Assembly (NCBI RefSeq): GCF_030063135.1
Contig: NZ_JASISO010000032.1
Coordinates: forward strand, 39,255-103,254
Direction of reading: 5' to 3'
DNA length: 64,000 bases
From: Streptomyces sp. G-G2
Lineage (GTDB): Bacteria > Actinomycetota > Actinomycetes > Streptomycetales > Streptomycetaceae
Within the stretch, counting starts at the first letter, position 1; each line of letters begins with the position of its first letter. The position numbers were made by a program, and so were the translations under genes. This document shows positions 51,007-59,744 of the stretch, piece by piece. The notes beneath the pieces are model-generated. The model did no database searches and was not told where the DNA came from. It saw only the letters and a program-made list of their open reading frames with translations.

Positions 51007-51465
51007 ATGGCGATCGAGGTCGGCACCAAGGCCCCGGACTTCGAACTGAAGGACAACCACGGCGCTACCGTGCGGCTTTCCGACTTCCGCGGGGAGAAGG
51101 CCGTGGTGCTGCTCTTCTACCCCTTCGCCTTCACCGGCGTCTGCACCGGCGAGTTGTGCGAGCTGCGCGACCAGCTGCCGCGGTTCCAGAACGACGACGT
51201 ACAGCTGCTCGCGGTCTCCAACGACTCCGCGCCGACCCTGCGGATCTTCGGCGAGCAGGAGGGGCTGGAATACCCGCTGCTCTCGGATTTCTGGCCGCAC
51301 GGCGAGACCTCCCGTGCCTACGGTGTCTTCGACGAGGACAAGGGCTGCGCGGTCCGCGGCACCTTCATCATCGACAAGGACGGCGTCGTGCGCTGGACCG
51401 TCGTCAACGGGCTGCCCGACGCGCGTGACCTGAACGAGTACATCAAGGCGCTCGACAGCATCTGA
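51007..51465 (+). CDS. Peroxiredoxin, AhpE/AhpC-TSA family
   Basis: 152 residues. The peroxidatic Cys is in FYPFAFTGVCTGELCELRDQ; a second Cys four residues on may resolve it, as in BCP/AhpE-type enzymes. The conserved Arg is in AVRGTFIIDKDGVVRWTVVN. It reduces H2O2, organic peroxides and peroxynitrite in the cytosol, in actinobacteria with mycothiol/mycoredoxin as reductant. AAGGGA precedes ATG. Its neighbour on the right is the Ter stress cluster, which fits an oxidative role. Confidence 0.93.
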   Translation: MAIEVGTKAPDFELKDNHGATVRLSDFRGEKAVVLLFYPFAFTGVCTGELCELRDQLPRFQNDDVQLLAVSNDSAPTLRIFGEQEGLEYPLLSDFWPHGETSRAYGVFDEDKGCAVRGTFIIDKDGVVRWTVVNGLPDARDLNEYIKALDSI

Positions 51466-51613
51466 CCCGGCGCCGCGCCGGGTGCCGAGCCGCATCCGTA
51501 CGATTCCGCACGAAAACCCCGTACGGGCGGGAACCCGTCACTAGGATCGAACCGTTGATCCGGTAGCAACCGCACGACGGGGCCCCGCCCCACATGAACC
51601 CAATGGAGGACCC

Positions 51614-52189
51614 GTGGGAGTCAGCCTCAGCAAGGGCGGCAACGTCTCGCTGACCAAGGCCGCGCCTAACCTGACGGCGGTCATCGTCGGTCTGGGCTGG
51701 GACGCTCGCACCACCACCGGTGTCGACTTCGACCTCGACGCCAGCGCGATCCTGACCAACGATCAGGGCAAGGTCGCCAGCGACGCGAACTTCGTGTTCT
51801 TCAACAACCTGAAGAGCCCCGACGGCTCGGTCGAGCACACCGGTGACAACACCACCGGTGAGGGCGAGGGCGACGACGAAGCGATCAAGGTCAACCTCGC
51901 CGGTGTCCCTGCCGACGTCAACAAGATCGTCTTCCCTGTCTCGATCTATGAGGCCGAGAGCCGCCAGCAGAGCTTCGGCCAGGTCCGCAACGCGTACATC
52001 CGCGTCGTGAACCAGGCCGACAACACCGAACTGGCCCGCTACGACCTCTCCGAGGACGCCTCGACCGAGACCGCCATGGTCTTCGGCGAGCTGTACCGCA
52101 ATGGCGCGGAGTGGAAGTTCCGTGCCATCGGCCAGGGTTACGCCTCGGGCCTGCGCGGCATCGCGCAGGACTTCGGCGTCAACGTCTGA
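51614..52189 (+). CDS. terD: TerD-family tellurium-resistance / stress protein, copy 1
   Basis: 191 residues from GTG 51614 with GGAGG upstream, full TerD length. The calcium-binding motif is TTTGVDFDLDASAILTNDQG, then NFVFFNNLKSPDGSVEHTGD and FPVSIYEAESRQQSFGQVRN, closing GYASGLRGIAQDFGVNV. TerD proteins bind Ca2+ and act in resistance to tellurite, colicins and other stress; in Streptomyces they also affect differentiation. Followed by a close paralogue after 128 bases. The exact physiological trigger is unknown. Confidence 0.95.
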   Translation: MGVSLSKGGNVSLTKAAPNLTAVIVGLGWDARTTTGVDFDLDASAILTNDQGKVASDANFVFFNNLKSPDGSVEHTGDNTTGEGEGDDEAIKVNLAGVPADVNKIVFPVSIYEAESRQQSFGQVRNAYIRVVNQADNTELARYDLSEDASTETAMVFGELYRNGAEWKFRAIGQGYASGLRGIAQDFGVNV

Positions 52190-52317
52190 CCGCGCCAGCA
52201 CCCGCAGGAGCAGTACCAGCAGTACACCGTCCGGCGCCGTGCACTTCTGTGTACGGCGCCGGATGTGATTCGTCGGCGTCCGACGTCGGCGCCACATCTT
52301 CCGGGGAGGACCACATC

Positions 52318-52893
52318 ATGGGCGTCACACTCGCCAAGGGGGGCAATGTCTCCCTCTCCAAGGCCGCACCGAACCTGACCCGGCTGCTGGTCGGCCTCGG
52401 CTGGGACGCGCGCTCGACCACCGGCGCCGACTTCGACCTGGACGCCAGCGCGCTGCTGTGCGGCAACGGCCGGGTGCTGGGCGACGAGTACTTCGTCTTC
52501 TACAACAACCTCAAGAGCCCCGAGGGCTCCGTCGAACACACGGGTGACAACCTCACCGGTGAGGGTGAAGGCGACGACGAGTCGGTCCTGATCGACCTCA
52601 CCAAGGTCCCGGCGGTGTGCGACAAGATCGTCTTCCCGGTGTCCATCCACGACGCCGATGCCCGCGGGCAGTCCTTCGGCCAGGTCACCAATGCCTTCAT
52701 CCGCGTGGTGAACCAGGCGGACGGCCAGGAGTTGGCGCGTTACGACCTTTCCGAGGACGCCTCCAGCGAGACCGCGATGATCTTCGGCGAGGTCTACCGG
52801 TACGGCGCCGAATGGAAGTTCCGGGCCGTGGGGCAGGGGTACGCGTCGGGCCTGCGGGGCATCGCTCTAGACTTCGGGGTCAACGTTTCGTAA
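52318..52893 (+). CDS. terD: TerD-family stress protein, copy 2
   Basis: 191 residues, same length and clearly duplicated from copy 1 (shared RYDLSEDAS and GQGYASGLRGIA). The calcium-binding motif is TTGADFDLDASALLCGNGRV, here with a Cys, and a second Cys in KVPAVCDKIVFPVS. Differences are spread over the protein, so the duplication is old. GGGGAGG precedes ATG. Only 25 bases separate it from the TerC-like gene, so these two are one operon. Confidence 0.95.
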   Translation: MGVTLAKGGNVSLSKAAPNLTRLLVGLGWDARSTTGADFDLDASALLCGNGRVLGDEYFVFYNNLKSPEGSVEHTGDNLTGEGEGDDESVLIDLTKVPAVCDKIVFPVSIHDADARGQSFGQVTNAFIRVVNQADGQELARYDLSEDASSETAMIFGEVYRYGAEWKFRAVGQGYASGLRGIALDFGVNVS

Positions 52894-52918
52894 AGCCGTA
52901 CAAGACGATGGGGTGCCC

Positions 52919-54034
52919 GTGGTTCTGAAAACCTTCGGCTGGTCGTTCGCAATTACTGCGCTCGGCCTGGCCGCGGCGGTTCTCTACGGGGGGTGGACCG
53001 CGTTCGGGATCGTCGCGATCCTGTCCATCCTGGAGATCTCGCTGTCCTTCGACAATGCGGTGGTCAACGCCGGAATCCTGAAGAAGATGAGTGCCTTCTG
53101 GCAGAAGATCTTCCTCACCGTCGGTGTCCTCATCGCCGTGTTCGGCATGCGACTGGTCTTCCCTGTCGTGATCGTCGCGATCACCGCCAAGATCGGGCCC
53201 ATCGAGGCCGTCGATCTCGCGATGACCGACAAGAACCAGTACCAGCAGCTGGTCACCGACGCCCACCCGGCGATCGCGGCCTTCGGCGGCATGTTCCTCC
53301 TGATGATCTTCCTGGACTTCATCTTCGAGGACCGCGACATCAAGTGGCTCGCCTGGCTGGAGCGTCCCCTCGCCAAGCTCGGCAAGATCGACATGCTGTC
53401 GGCGTGCATCGCGCTGATCGTCCTGCTGATCTCCTCGTTCACCTTCGCCGCCAACGCCCACCAGCACGGCGGCACCCATGTGGACAAGGCGCAGACGGTC
53501 CTGATCTCCGGCATCGCCGGTCTGATCACCTACATGATCGTCGGCGGTCTCTCCGGCTACTTCGAGAACAAGCTCGAAGAGGAGGAGGAGGCCGAGCACG
53601 AGGCCGAGGAAGCGGCCAAGAAGTCCGGCAGTCCGGTCTCGGCGGTCGTCATGGCGGGCAAGGCCGCGTTCTTCATGTTCCTCTACCTCGAGGTACTGGA
53701 CGCGTCGTTCTCCTTCGACGGGGTCATCGGCGCCTTCGCCATCACCAACGACATCGTGCTCATGGCCCTCGGCCTCGGCATCGGTGCCATGTACGTCCGG
53801 TCGCTGACGGTCTACCTGGTCCGCCAGGGCACCCTGGACGACTACGTCTACCTGGAGCACGGCGCGCACTACGCCATCGGCGCGCTCGCCGTCATCCTGC
53901 TCGTCACCATCCAGTACGAGATCCACGAGGTCATCACCGGCCTCGTCGGAGTGGTGCTGATCGCCTGGTCCTTCTGGTCCTCGGTCCGCCGCAACAAGCG
54001 CCTGGCTCTTCAGGAGTCCGCCGTCGAGGCATGA
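52919..54034 (+). CDS. TerC/DUF475-family integral membrane protein
   Basis: 371 residues from GTG 52919 (VVLKTFGWSFAITALGLAAA); GTG 52913 two codons earlier is possible. About nine membrane helices. The TerC-like acidic motif occurs twice: EISLSFDNAVVNAGIL in the first half and YLEVLDASFSFDGVIGAFAI in the second, the inverted repeat of the family. A cytosolic Glu-rich loop (KLEEEEEAEHEAEEAAKK) joins the halves. TerC proteins are linked to metal export and to helping secreted metalloproteins load Mn. It is in the terD operon. Confidence 0.94.
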   Translation: MVLKTFGWSFAITALGLAAAVLYGGWTAFGIVAILSILEISLSFDNAVVNAGILKKMSAFWQKIFLTVGVLIAVFGMRLVFPVVIVAITAKIGPIEAVDLAMTDKNQYQQLVTDAHPAIAAFGGMFLLMIFLDFIFEDRDIKWLAWLERPLAKLGKIDMLSACIALIVLLISSFTFAANAHQHGGTHVDKAQTVLISGIAGLITYMIVGGLSGYFENKLEEEEEAEHEAEEAAKKSGSPVSAVVMAGKAAFFMFLYLEVLDASFSFDGVIGAFAITNDIVLMALGLGIGAMYVRSLTVYLVRQGTLDDYVYLEHGAHYAIGALAVILLVTIQYEIHEVITGLVGVVLIAWSFWSSVRRNKRLALQESAVEA

Positions 54035-54127
54035 TCACTGCGGTAATGCGGAACGCTCAACTGCGGGGCGGCATGGGGTACTCCCACGCCGCCCCGTCCC
54101 GCATCTGCGAACCCAGGGGGGATGGAC

Positions 54128-54877
54128 ATGGGCTTCATCGATTTCTTCGACGGCCTCAGGGGCGCCCGCGCCTCGCAGTTCCAGTCGGGCAGCGCGTCGT
54201 CGAACGCGATCGAGCTGACGAAACGGCGCCCCACGGTGTCGCTCACCAAACAGGGGGCGGTCCACGGAAACCTGCGCGTCAACCTGTCCTGGCGGATGCG
54301 GACCTCCGACTTCGGCGGCCGCTCCGGCGAGAGCGGGCAGCTCTTGCGCCATCCGTTCAAGCTGTTCAAGCCGGACATGGTGCAGGCGCACACGCAGGGC
54401 GTGGTCAACGTCGACCTCGACCTCGGCTGCCTGTACGAGCTGACCGACGGCACGCGCGGGGCGGTACAACCCCTGGGCAACCTGCTCGGGGACATCAACG
54501 ACCCGCCGTACGTCAAGCTCAGCGGCGACGACCGGTTCGGTTCGGCCTCGGGCGAGACCCTCTACGTCAACCTCGATCACGCCGACGAGATCAAGCGGCT
54601 GCTGATCTTCGTCTACATCTATGACCAGACCCCGGCCTTCGACCGTACGCACGCCATGGTGACCCTCTACCCGGTCACCGGCCCGCGGATAGAGATCCCG
54701 CTGGAGGAACGCCATCCGCAGGCCCGCTCCTGCGCGGTGGTCTCCCTGGAGAAGGTCAAGGGGGAACTCGTCGTGCGGCGCGAGGTCAAGTTCGTCTACG
54801 GGTTCCAGGCCGAGCTGGACCGGCTGTACGGCTGGGGGCTCCAGTGGGGCCGGGGCTACAAGAGCACCAAGGCGTGA
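54128..54877 (+). CDS. TerA-like tellurium-resistance family protein
   Basis: 249 residues from ATG 54128. ATG 54122 is also in frame, but AGGGGGG is then too close. The N-terminus MGFIDFFDGLRGARASQFQS is basic and hydrophobic; the following IELTKRRPTVSLTKQGAVHG and LRVNLSWRM begin a TerD-like fold. The second half has LFVYIYD-type strands (LLIFVYIYDQTPAFDR). The acidic calcium motif is reduced to VNVDLDLGCLYEL, as in TerA proteins. It follows the TerC gene by 93 bases, likely in the same operon. Confidence 0.88.
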   Translation: MGFIDFFDGLRGARASQFQSGSASSNAIELTKRRPTVSLTKQGAVHGNLRVNLSWRMRTSDFGGRSGESGQLLRHPFKLFKPDMVQAHTQGVVNVDLDLGCLYELTDGTRGAVQPLGNLLGDINDPPYVKLSGDDRFGSASGETLYVNLDHADEIKRLLIFVYIYDQTPAFDRTHAMVTLYPVTGPRIEIPLEERHPQARSCAVVSLEKVKGELVVRREVKFVYGFQAELDRLYGWGLQWGRGYKSTKA

Positions 54878-54896
54878 CGGCCCCGGGCCGCCCGCG

Positions 54897-55712
54897 TCAG
54901 CGGCGCAGGAACTGCGGGCCCTGCACCGGCAGCCGGAAGGACGGGTCCCCGGCGGGCGCGGGCGACACGTGCTGCGGGTACCCGTAGGCGGGCTGCGCGG
55001 CGGGCGGCGCCTGGGTCGGCCCCGCGGCGGGCGCCGTCGGCCGCATGGCCGCCGTCGGCCCGGCCTGGCCGGTCTGCCCGAGCTGCCCGGCGGCCGGCCC
55101 GTCCTGCCCGGCCCGCGCCGCCGGGGCCGCGCCCGCGGCCGCCTCCGGTTCCCCGGCGCCGTCGTCCACCGAGATGCCGTGATCGGTGGCCAGCCCGACC
55201 AGCCCGTTCGAGTAGCCCTCGCCCAGCGCGCGGAACTTCCACCCGTCGGACCTGCGGTACACCTCCCCGCACATCAGCGCCGTCTCCGCGCCCGTCTCGG
55301 GCTGTACGTCGAAGTAGGCGAGCGGCTCGGTGCCCCCGCTCACCGTGGCGTCGTAGAGCAGGATCCGCAGGTCCCCGACCCGTTCGAAGGGCACGTCCTC
55401 CGCCGAGACGACCACGAGGATCCGGTCCACCCAGCCGGGCACCGAGACCAGGTCCATCTGCACGGCGTCGGTGACCGCGTCCCCGACCCGCTTCTTGCCC
55501 AGCCGCCAGACCGCCCCGGAGGGGTGCCGGGGCTGGTTGTAGAAGACGAAGTCCTCGTCCGAGCGCACACGGCTGTCCGCCCCCACGAGCAGCGCCGAAG
55601 CGTCCACGTCCGGGACCTCGGGGCCGCCGGTCCAGCGCAGCACCGCCCGGACCGCGGCGGCGGTCACCGGGATGTTGGAGCCCTTCTGCATCGCGTGCGT
55701 CATGGCGGTCAT
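54897..55712 (-). CDS. TerD-domain protein with Ala/Pro/Gln-rich tail
   Basis: 271 residues from ATG 55712 with GGGAGG at proper distance. A single TerD domain (about 1-185): SNIPVTAAAVRAVLRWTGGP, then DVDASALLVGADSRVRSDED and YSNGLVGLATDHGISVD. The last 85 residues are low complexity (GAPTAAAA-type, with GQLGQTGQAGPTAAMRPTAP) ending SFRLPVQGPQFLRR. It is convergent with the TerA-like gene and divergent from the enzyme operon. The tail may be a flexible binding arm; no partner can be named. Confidence 0.9.
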   Translation of the reverse strand: MTAMTHAMQKGSNIPVTAAAVRAVLRWTGGPEVPDVDASALLVGADSRVRSDEDFVFYNQPRHPSGAVWRLGKKRVGDAVTDAVQMDLVSVPGWVDRILVVVSAEDVPFERVGDLRILLYDATVSGGTEPLAYFDVQPETGAETALMCGEVYRRSDGWKFRALGEGYSNGLVGLATDHGISVDDGAGEPEAAAGAAPAARAGQDGPAAGQLGQTGQAGPTAAMRPTAPAAGPTQAPPAAQPAYGYPQHVSPAPAGDPSFRLPVQGPQFLRR

Positions 55713-55908
55713 CCTGCCCTCCCGGGGCGGGCCGGGACAATGCGGGCCCCCCGAGTGTCGCCCTCGGCCCTTGTTCGGTCGTCCGGGAGCGGGGCATGGT
55801 GCAAGAGGGTTACCCGAACTTCATGTGCTTGAGGAACTCTTGGAACTCATTCGTACGTACTATTACCGGCCATGCCAATGGGGCCGCCGAGTCAGTAGGG
55901 GGAAGCAC

Positions 55909-57072
55909 ATGCGTCATTTCGGGCACATATCGCCTACTGTCCGTAAGGATCTCTTCCACCAGGAGCCGGTGGAGTTCACCGCCGGCTCACCGGCCCGCAC
56001 GCTCGCCGCGGCCCTGGGGGCCACCCTGTACAGCCCCGCCACCCGGCCCCACCTGGCGGCCGACGTCGCCAAGCAGGCCGGTCGCGGAGTCGTCTCCATG
56101 GTCCTCTGCCTGGAGGATTCCATCAGCGACGCCGAGGTCGCGGGCGGCGAGGAGAACCTCGTCCGGCAGTTCGCCGAGATCGACGCGAACGCGGCTGAGG
56201 CCCCGCTGCTCTTCGTCCGGGTCCGCGAACCCGAACAGATACCCGACATCGTGCGACGCCTCGGCGGGTCCGTGCGCCGATTGGCCGGATTCGTACTCCC
56301 CAAATTCACGGAAAGCCGTGGGGTCGCCTTCCTCGACGCCGTCGGCCGGGCCGAGGAGGTCGGCGGGCGGCCGTTCTACGCCATGCCCGTGCTGGAAACC
56401 CCCGACCTGCTGCACCTGGAAACCCGGGCCGAAGCCCTCGCGGGCATCTCCCGCACGGTCAACAGCTACCGCGAGCGGGTCCTGGCCCTGCGCCTGGGCG
56501 TGACCGACTTCTGCTCGGCGTACGGACTGCGCCGCACCCCCGACATGACCGCCTACGACGTCCAGATCGTCGCGGGCGTCATCGCGGACGTGGTCAACGT
56601 CCTGAGCAGGGCCGACGGCACCGGATTCACCGTGACCGGACCCGTCTGGGAGTACTTCCGCAGCCAGCAGCGCCTCTTCAAGCCGCAGCTGCGGCGCAGC
56701 CCCTTCCTGGAGGAGGGCGTCGAGGAGCTGCGCACCGCGCTCATCGAGCACGACCTAGACGGCCTGCTGCGCGAGATCGAACTCGACCGGGCCAACGGCC
56801 TGCTCGGCAAGACCTGCATCCACCCCGCGCACGTCACCCCGGTGCACGCACTGTCCGTGGTCTCCCACGAGGAGTTCAGCGACGCCCAGGACATCCTGCG
56901 CCCCGAGCGGGGCGGCGGCGGAGTGATGAGATCGGCTTATACGAACAAAATGAATGAAGTGAAGCCGCACCGGGCCTGGGCCGAGCGCACCATGCTGCGC
57001 GCCGAGGTCTTCGGTGTGGCCAGGGAGGAGGTCGGCTTCGTCGACCTCCTCACCGCCGGACTCCAGGTCTGA
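55909..57072 (+). CDS. HpcH/HpaI (citrate lyase beta-like) enzyme of the Ter biosynthetic module
   Basis: 387 residues from ATG 55909 with AGGGGGA upstream. A TIM-barrel lyase: TLYSPATRPHLAADVAKQAG, MVLCLEDSISDAEV with the metal Glu-Asp, PKFTESRGVAFLDAVG, MPVLETPDLLHLETRAEALA, RLGVTDFCSAYGLRRTPDMT and LLGKTCIHPAHVTPVH. Family members cleave or join C-C bonds of acyl-CoA-like or keto-acid substrates. In Ter clusters it travels with phosphoribosyltransferases and a HAD enzyme. First gene of the operon; 17 bases to the next. It may prepare an acidic unit for the proposed nucleoside-like product. Confidence 0.9.
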   Translation: MRHFGHISPTVRKDLFHQEPVEFTAGSPARTLAAALGATLYSPATRPHLAADVAKQAGRGVVSMVLCLEDSISDAEVAGGEENLVRQFAEIDANAAEAPLLFVRVREPEQIPDIVRRLGGSVRRLAGFVLPKFTESRGVAFLDAVGRAEEVGGRPFYAMPVLETPDLLHLETRAEALAGISRTVNSYRERVLALRLGVTDFCSAYGLRRTPDMTAYDVQIVAGVIADVVNVLSRADGTGFTVTGPVWEYFRSQQRLFKPQLRRSPFLEEGVEELRTALIEHDLDGLLREIELDRANGLLGKTCIHPAHVTPVHALSVVSHEEFSDAQDILRPERGGGGVMRSAYTNKMNEVKPHRAWAERTMLRAEVFGVAREEVGFVDLLTAGLQV

Positions 57073-57089
57073 ACCGGGATCCGGACCGG

Positions 57090-59744
57090 GTGTCGACGTC
57101 GAGGAAGGGCAAGAAGATCGAAGCGGTGTGGTCGGGAACATGGGTGGCGGACCGGCTGGGCGTGGCCCTGGACGAGGGCCCGCGGCCCGAGCCGGGCGCG
57201 CCACCGCTCGCCGAGCTGCTCGGCCTGGCGCTGCGCCGCAACCCCAAGCGGGCGCACCTGCTGGTGTCCCGGGTGCTGGGCAAGCACGTCCCCCGCTCCC
57301 CGGCGGTGGTCCACGGCGCCGGGTACGGGCTGGGGCTGCGGGTGCGCGAGCTACTGGGTGAGGCGGCCCCCTCCGCCGTGGTGCTCGGGTACGCCGAGAC
57401 CGCGACCGGGCTCGGCCACTGCGTCGCCGACGGCCTCGGCACGGCCCCGTACCTGCACTCCACCCGCCGCCCGGTCCCGGGCGTGGCGCCCGCGGGGGGC
57501 TTCGAGGAGGCGCATTCGCACGCCACCTCGCACCTGCTGCTGCCGGAGGACCCGGAGCTGCTGGCCGGGAGCGGCCCACTGGTCCTGGTCGACGACGAGT
57601 TCTCCACCGGCAACACGGTCCTGAACACCATCCGTGACCTGCACGAACGTCATCCGCGCGAGCACTACGTCGTGGTCGCCCTGGTCGACATGCGCTCGGC
57701 GGCCGACCGCGACCGGCTGACCGCCTTCGCGGAGAGCCTGGGGGCCCGGGTGGACCTGATCGCCCTGGCCAGTGGCACCGTGCGACTGCCGGAGGGCGTG
57801 CTGGAGCGCGGCATGCGGCTGGTCGAGCAGTACGAGGCCCAGGGCGCGGGGGCGTGCGAGGCGCAGGATGCTGCGGCGTGCGAGGCGCTGGACGCGCCCC
57901 TGGCGCACGCTCCCGCCCCCGCGCACGCCCGCGTCACCCGGGTCCCGCTCGACTGGCCGGCCGGGGTCCCGGACGGCGGCAGGCACGGGTTCACCCCCGC
58001 GCACCGCGCCCGGCTGGAGGCCGCCCTGCCCGGGCTCGGCGCGCAGCTCTCCCGCGCCCTGGGGGAGCGCCCCGGGCGGGTCCTCGTACTCGGCAACGAG
58101 GAGCTGATGTACGCCCCGCTGCGGCTCGCGCAGGCCCTGGAGGAGACCGGGACCGCCGCCGAGGTGTGCTTCTCCACCACCACCCGCTCGCCCGTCCTCG
58201 CCGTCGACGACCCCGGCTACGCCATCCGCACCCGGCTGGTCTTCCCGGCCCACGACGACCCGGCCGACGGGCCCGGCGAGCGCTACGCCTACAACGTCTT
58301 CACCGCCGGGGGCCCCGCCTTCGACACCGTGGTCGCGGTCGTGGACTCGGCCGGTGACACCCCGGCCCTGCACGCCCCGGACGGGCTCCTGGCCAGCCTC
58401 GCGCCGCACACGGGCCGGGTCGCGCTGGCCGTCGTACCGTCGTACGTGCCGTCGTACGCGCCGGGCGCGCACCCATCCGACGTACCCGACGACCGGCGGG
58501 AGCCGATCATGCCCGAGCTGTCAGAGCTGTCAGAGCTGCCAGAGAGGTCGAAGCGGTCAGAGCTGGAGCCGTCGGAGCCTTCGGCGCTGCCCGAGCCGCT
58601 GCGCGGACCCGCGTTCTCCTCCTACCCGGCCGAGGACGTCGGCTGGCTGCTCCAGGACCTCTCCGACGTGGAGCTGGAAGCCCCCACCGAGGAACGCGAG
58701 GAAGCCATCCAGGCCGGCGGCGCGCACTACGCCGAATCCCTGCCCGTGGAGTACCAGCCCAGCGACCACTACCAGGAGCTGTACCGCAGCGCCCTGGCCG
58801 CCTCCGCCGCCCGCATCGCGCGCGCCGTCGGCACGGTCACCGAGACCGTCCTCGCCGAGCGCTCCCCGCACCCGGTGCTGGTCTCGCTGGCCCGCGCGGG
58901 CACCCCGGTCGGGGTGCTGATGCGCCGCTGGGCGCAGCTGCGCCACGGTCTGGACCTGCCGCACTACGCCGTCTCCATCGTGCGCGGCCGGGGCATCGAC
59001 GCCAACGCGCTGCGCTGGCTGGCCGCCCACCACGACCCGGCCGACGTGGTGTTCGTCGACGGCTGGACCGGCAAGGGCGCCATCACCCGCGAACTCAAGG
59101 CGGCGCTCGAAGCGCATCAGAAGGCCGAAGGGGGCCCCGGCTTCGACCCGGAGATCGTGGTCCTCGCCGACCCGGGCGGCTGCGTGTCGACGTACGGCAC
59201 CCGCGAGGACTTCCTGATCCCCTCCGCCTGCCTCAACTCGACCGTCTCCGGACTCATATCGCGAACCGTGCTGCGGTCCGACCTGGTGGGCCCGGACGAC
59301 TTCCACGGCGCCAAGTTCTACCGCGAACTGGCCGGGGCCGATGTGTCCGTCGCGTTCGTTGACACCGTCGCCGCCCGCTTCGACGAGGTGGCCGACGTGG
59401 TGGACGCCGAGGTCAAGGAGCTGCTGGCGGCCGACCGCAGCCCGACCTGGGAGGGCTGGGCGGCGGTGGAGCGGATCAGCGAGGAGTACGGCATCCACGA
59501 CGTCAACCTCGTCAAGCCCGGCGTCGGCGAGACCACCCGCGTCCTGCTCCGCCGCGTCCCGTGGAAGATCCTGGCCCGGCGCGGCGCCGGGGCCGACCTG
59601 GACCACGTACGCCTGCTGGCCGAGCAGCGCGGGGTGCCGGTCGAGGAGGCCGACGGGCTGCCGTACACGTGCGTAGGACTCATCCATCCCCGCTTCACAC
59701 GCGGCGCCACCGGCGCCGACGGAAAGGCTGTGGCCTCCAAGTGA
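57090..59744 (+). CDS. Phosphoribosyltransferase-TRSP / cysteine-protease StiP-like fusion protein
   Basis: 884 residues from GTG 57090. The N-terminal part (about 1-230) is a phosphoribosyltransferase with GYAETATGLGHCVADGLGTA and the PRPP loop PLVLVDDEFSTGNTVLNTIR. The next part (about 290-445) fits the TRSP domain of Ter-linked enzymes (RVLVLGNEELMYAPLRLAQA). A low-complexity linker (about 455-500, SELSELPERSKRSELEPSEP) leads to a StiP-like C-terminal half with PVLVSLARAGTPVGVLMRRW, VVFVDGWTGKGAITRELKAA and GGCVSTYGTREDFLIPSACL. Many organisms have these as two proteins. Likely transfers phosphoribosyl to a base-like substrate and processes the product. Confidence 0.88.
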   Translation: MSTSRKGKKIEAVWSGTWVADRLGVALDEGPRPEPGAPPLAELLGLALRRNPKRAHLLVSRVLGKHVPRSPAVVHGAGYGLGLRVRELLGEAAPSAVVLGYAETATGLGHCVADGLGTAPYLHSTRRPVPGVAPAGGFEEAHSHATSHLLLPEDPELLAGSGPLVLVDDEFSTGNTVLNTIRDLHERHPREHYVVVALVDMRSAADRDRLTAFAESLGARVDLIALASGTVRLPEGVLERGMRLVEQYEAQGAGACEAQDAAACEALDAPLAHAPAPAHARVTRVPLDWPAGVPDGGRHGFTPAHRARLEAALPGLGAQLSRALGERPGRVLVLGNEELMYAPLRLAQALEETGTAAEVCFSTTTRSPVLAVDDPGYAIRTRLVFPAHDDPADGPGERYAYNVFTAGGPAFDTVVAVVDSAGDTPALHAPDGLLASLAPHTGRVALAVVPSYVPSYAPGAHPSDVPDDRREPIMPELSELSELPERSKRSELEPSEPSALPEPLRGPAFSSYPAEDVGWLLQDLSDVELEAPTEEREEAIQAGGAHYAESLPVEYQPSDHYQELYRSALAASAARIARAVGTVTETVLAERSPHPVLVSLARAGTPVGVLMRRWAQLRHGLDLPHYAVSIVRGRGIDANALRWLAAHHDPADVVFVDGWTGKGAITRELKAALEAHQKAEGGPGFDPEIVVLADPGGCVSTYGTREDFLIPSACLNSTVSGLISRTVLRSDLVGPDDFHGAKFYRELAGADVSVAFVDTVAARFDEVADVVDAEVKELLAADRSPTWEGWAAVERISEEYGIHDVNLVKPGVGETTRVLLRRVPWKILARRGAGADLDHVRLLAEQRGVPVEEADGLPYTCVGLIHPRFTRGATGADGKAVASK

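Noticed and set aside
52138..52650. Open frame antisense to the second terD
   Set aside because: Shadow frame; composition and lack of motifs argue against coding.
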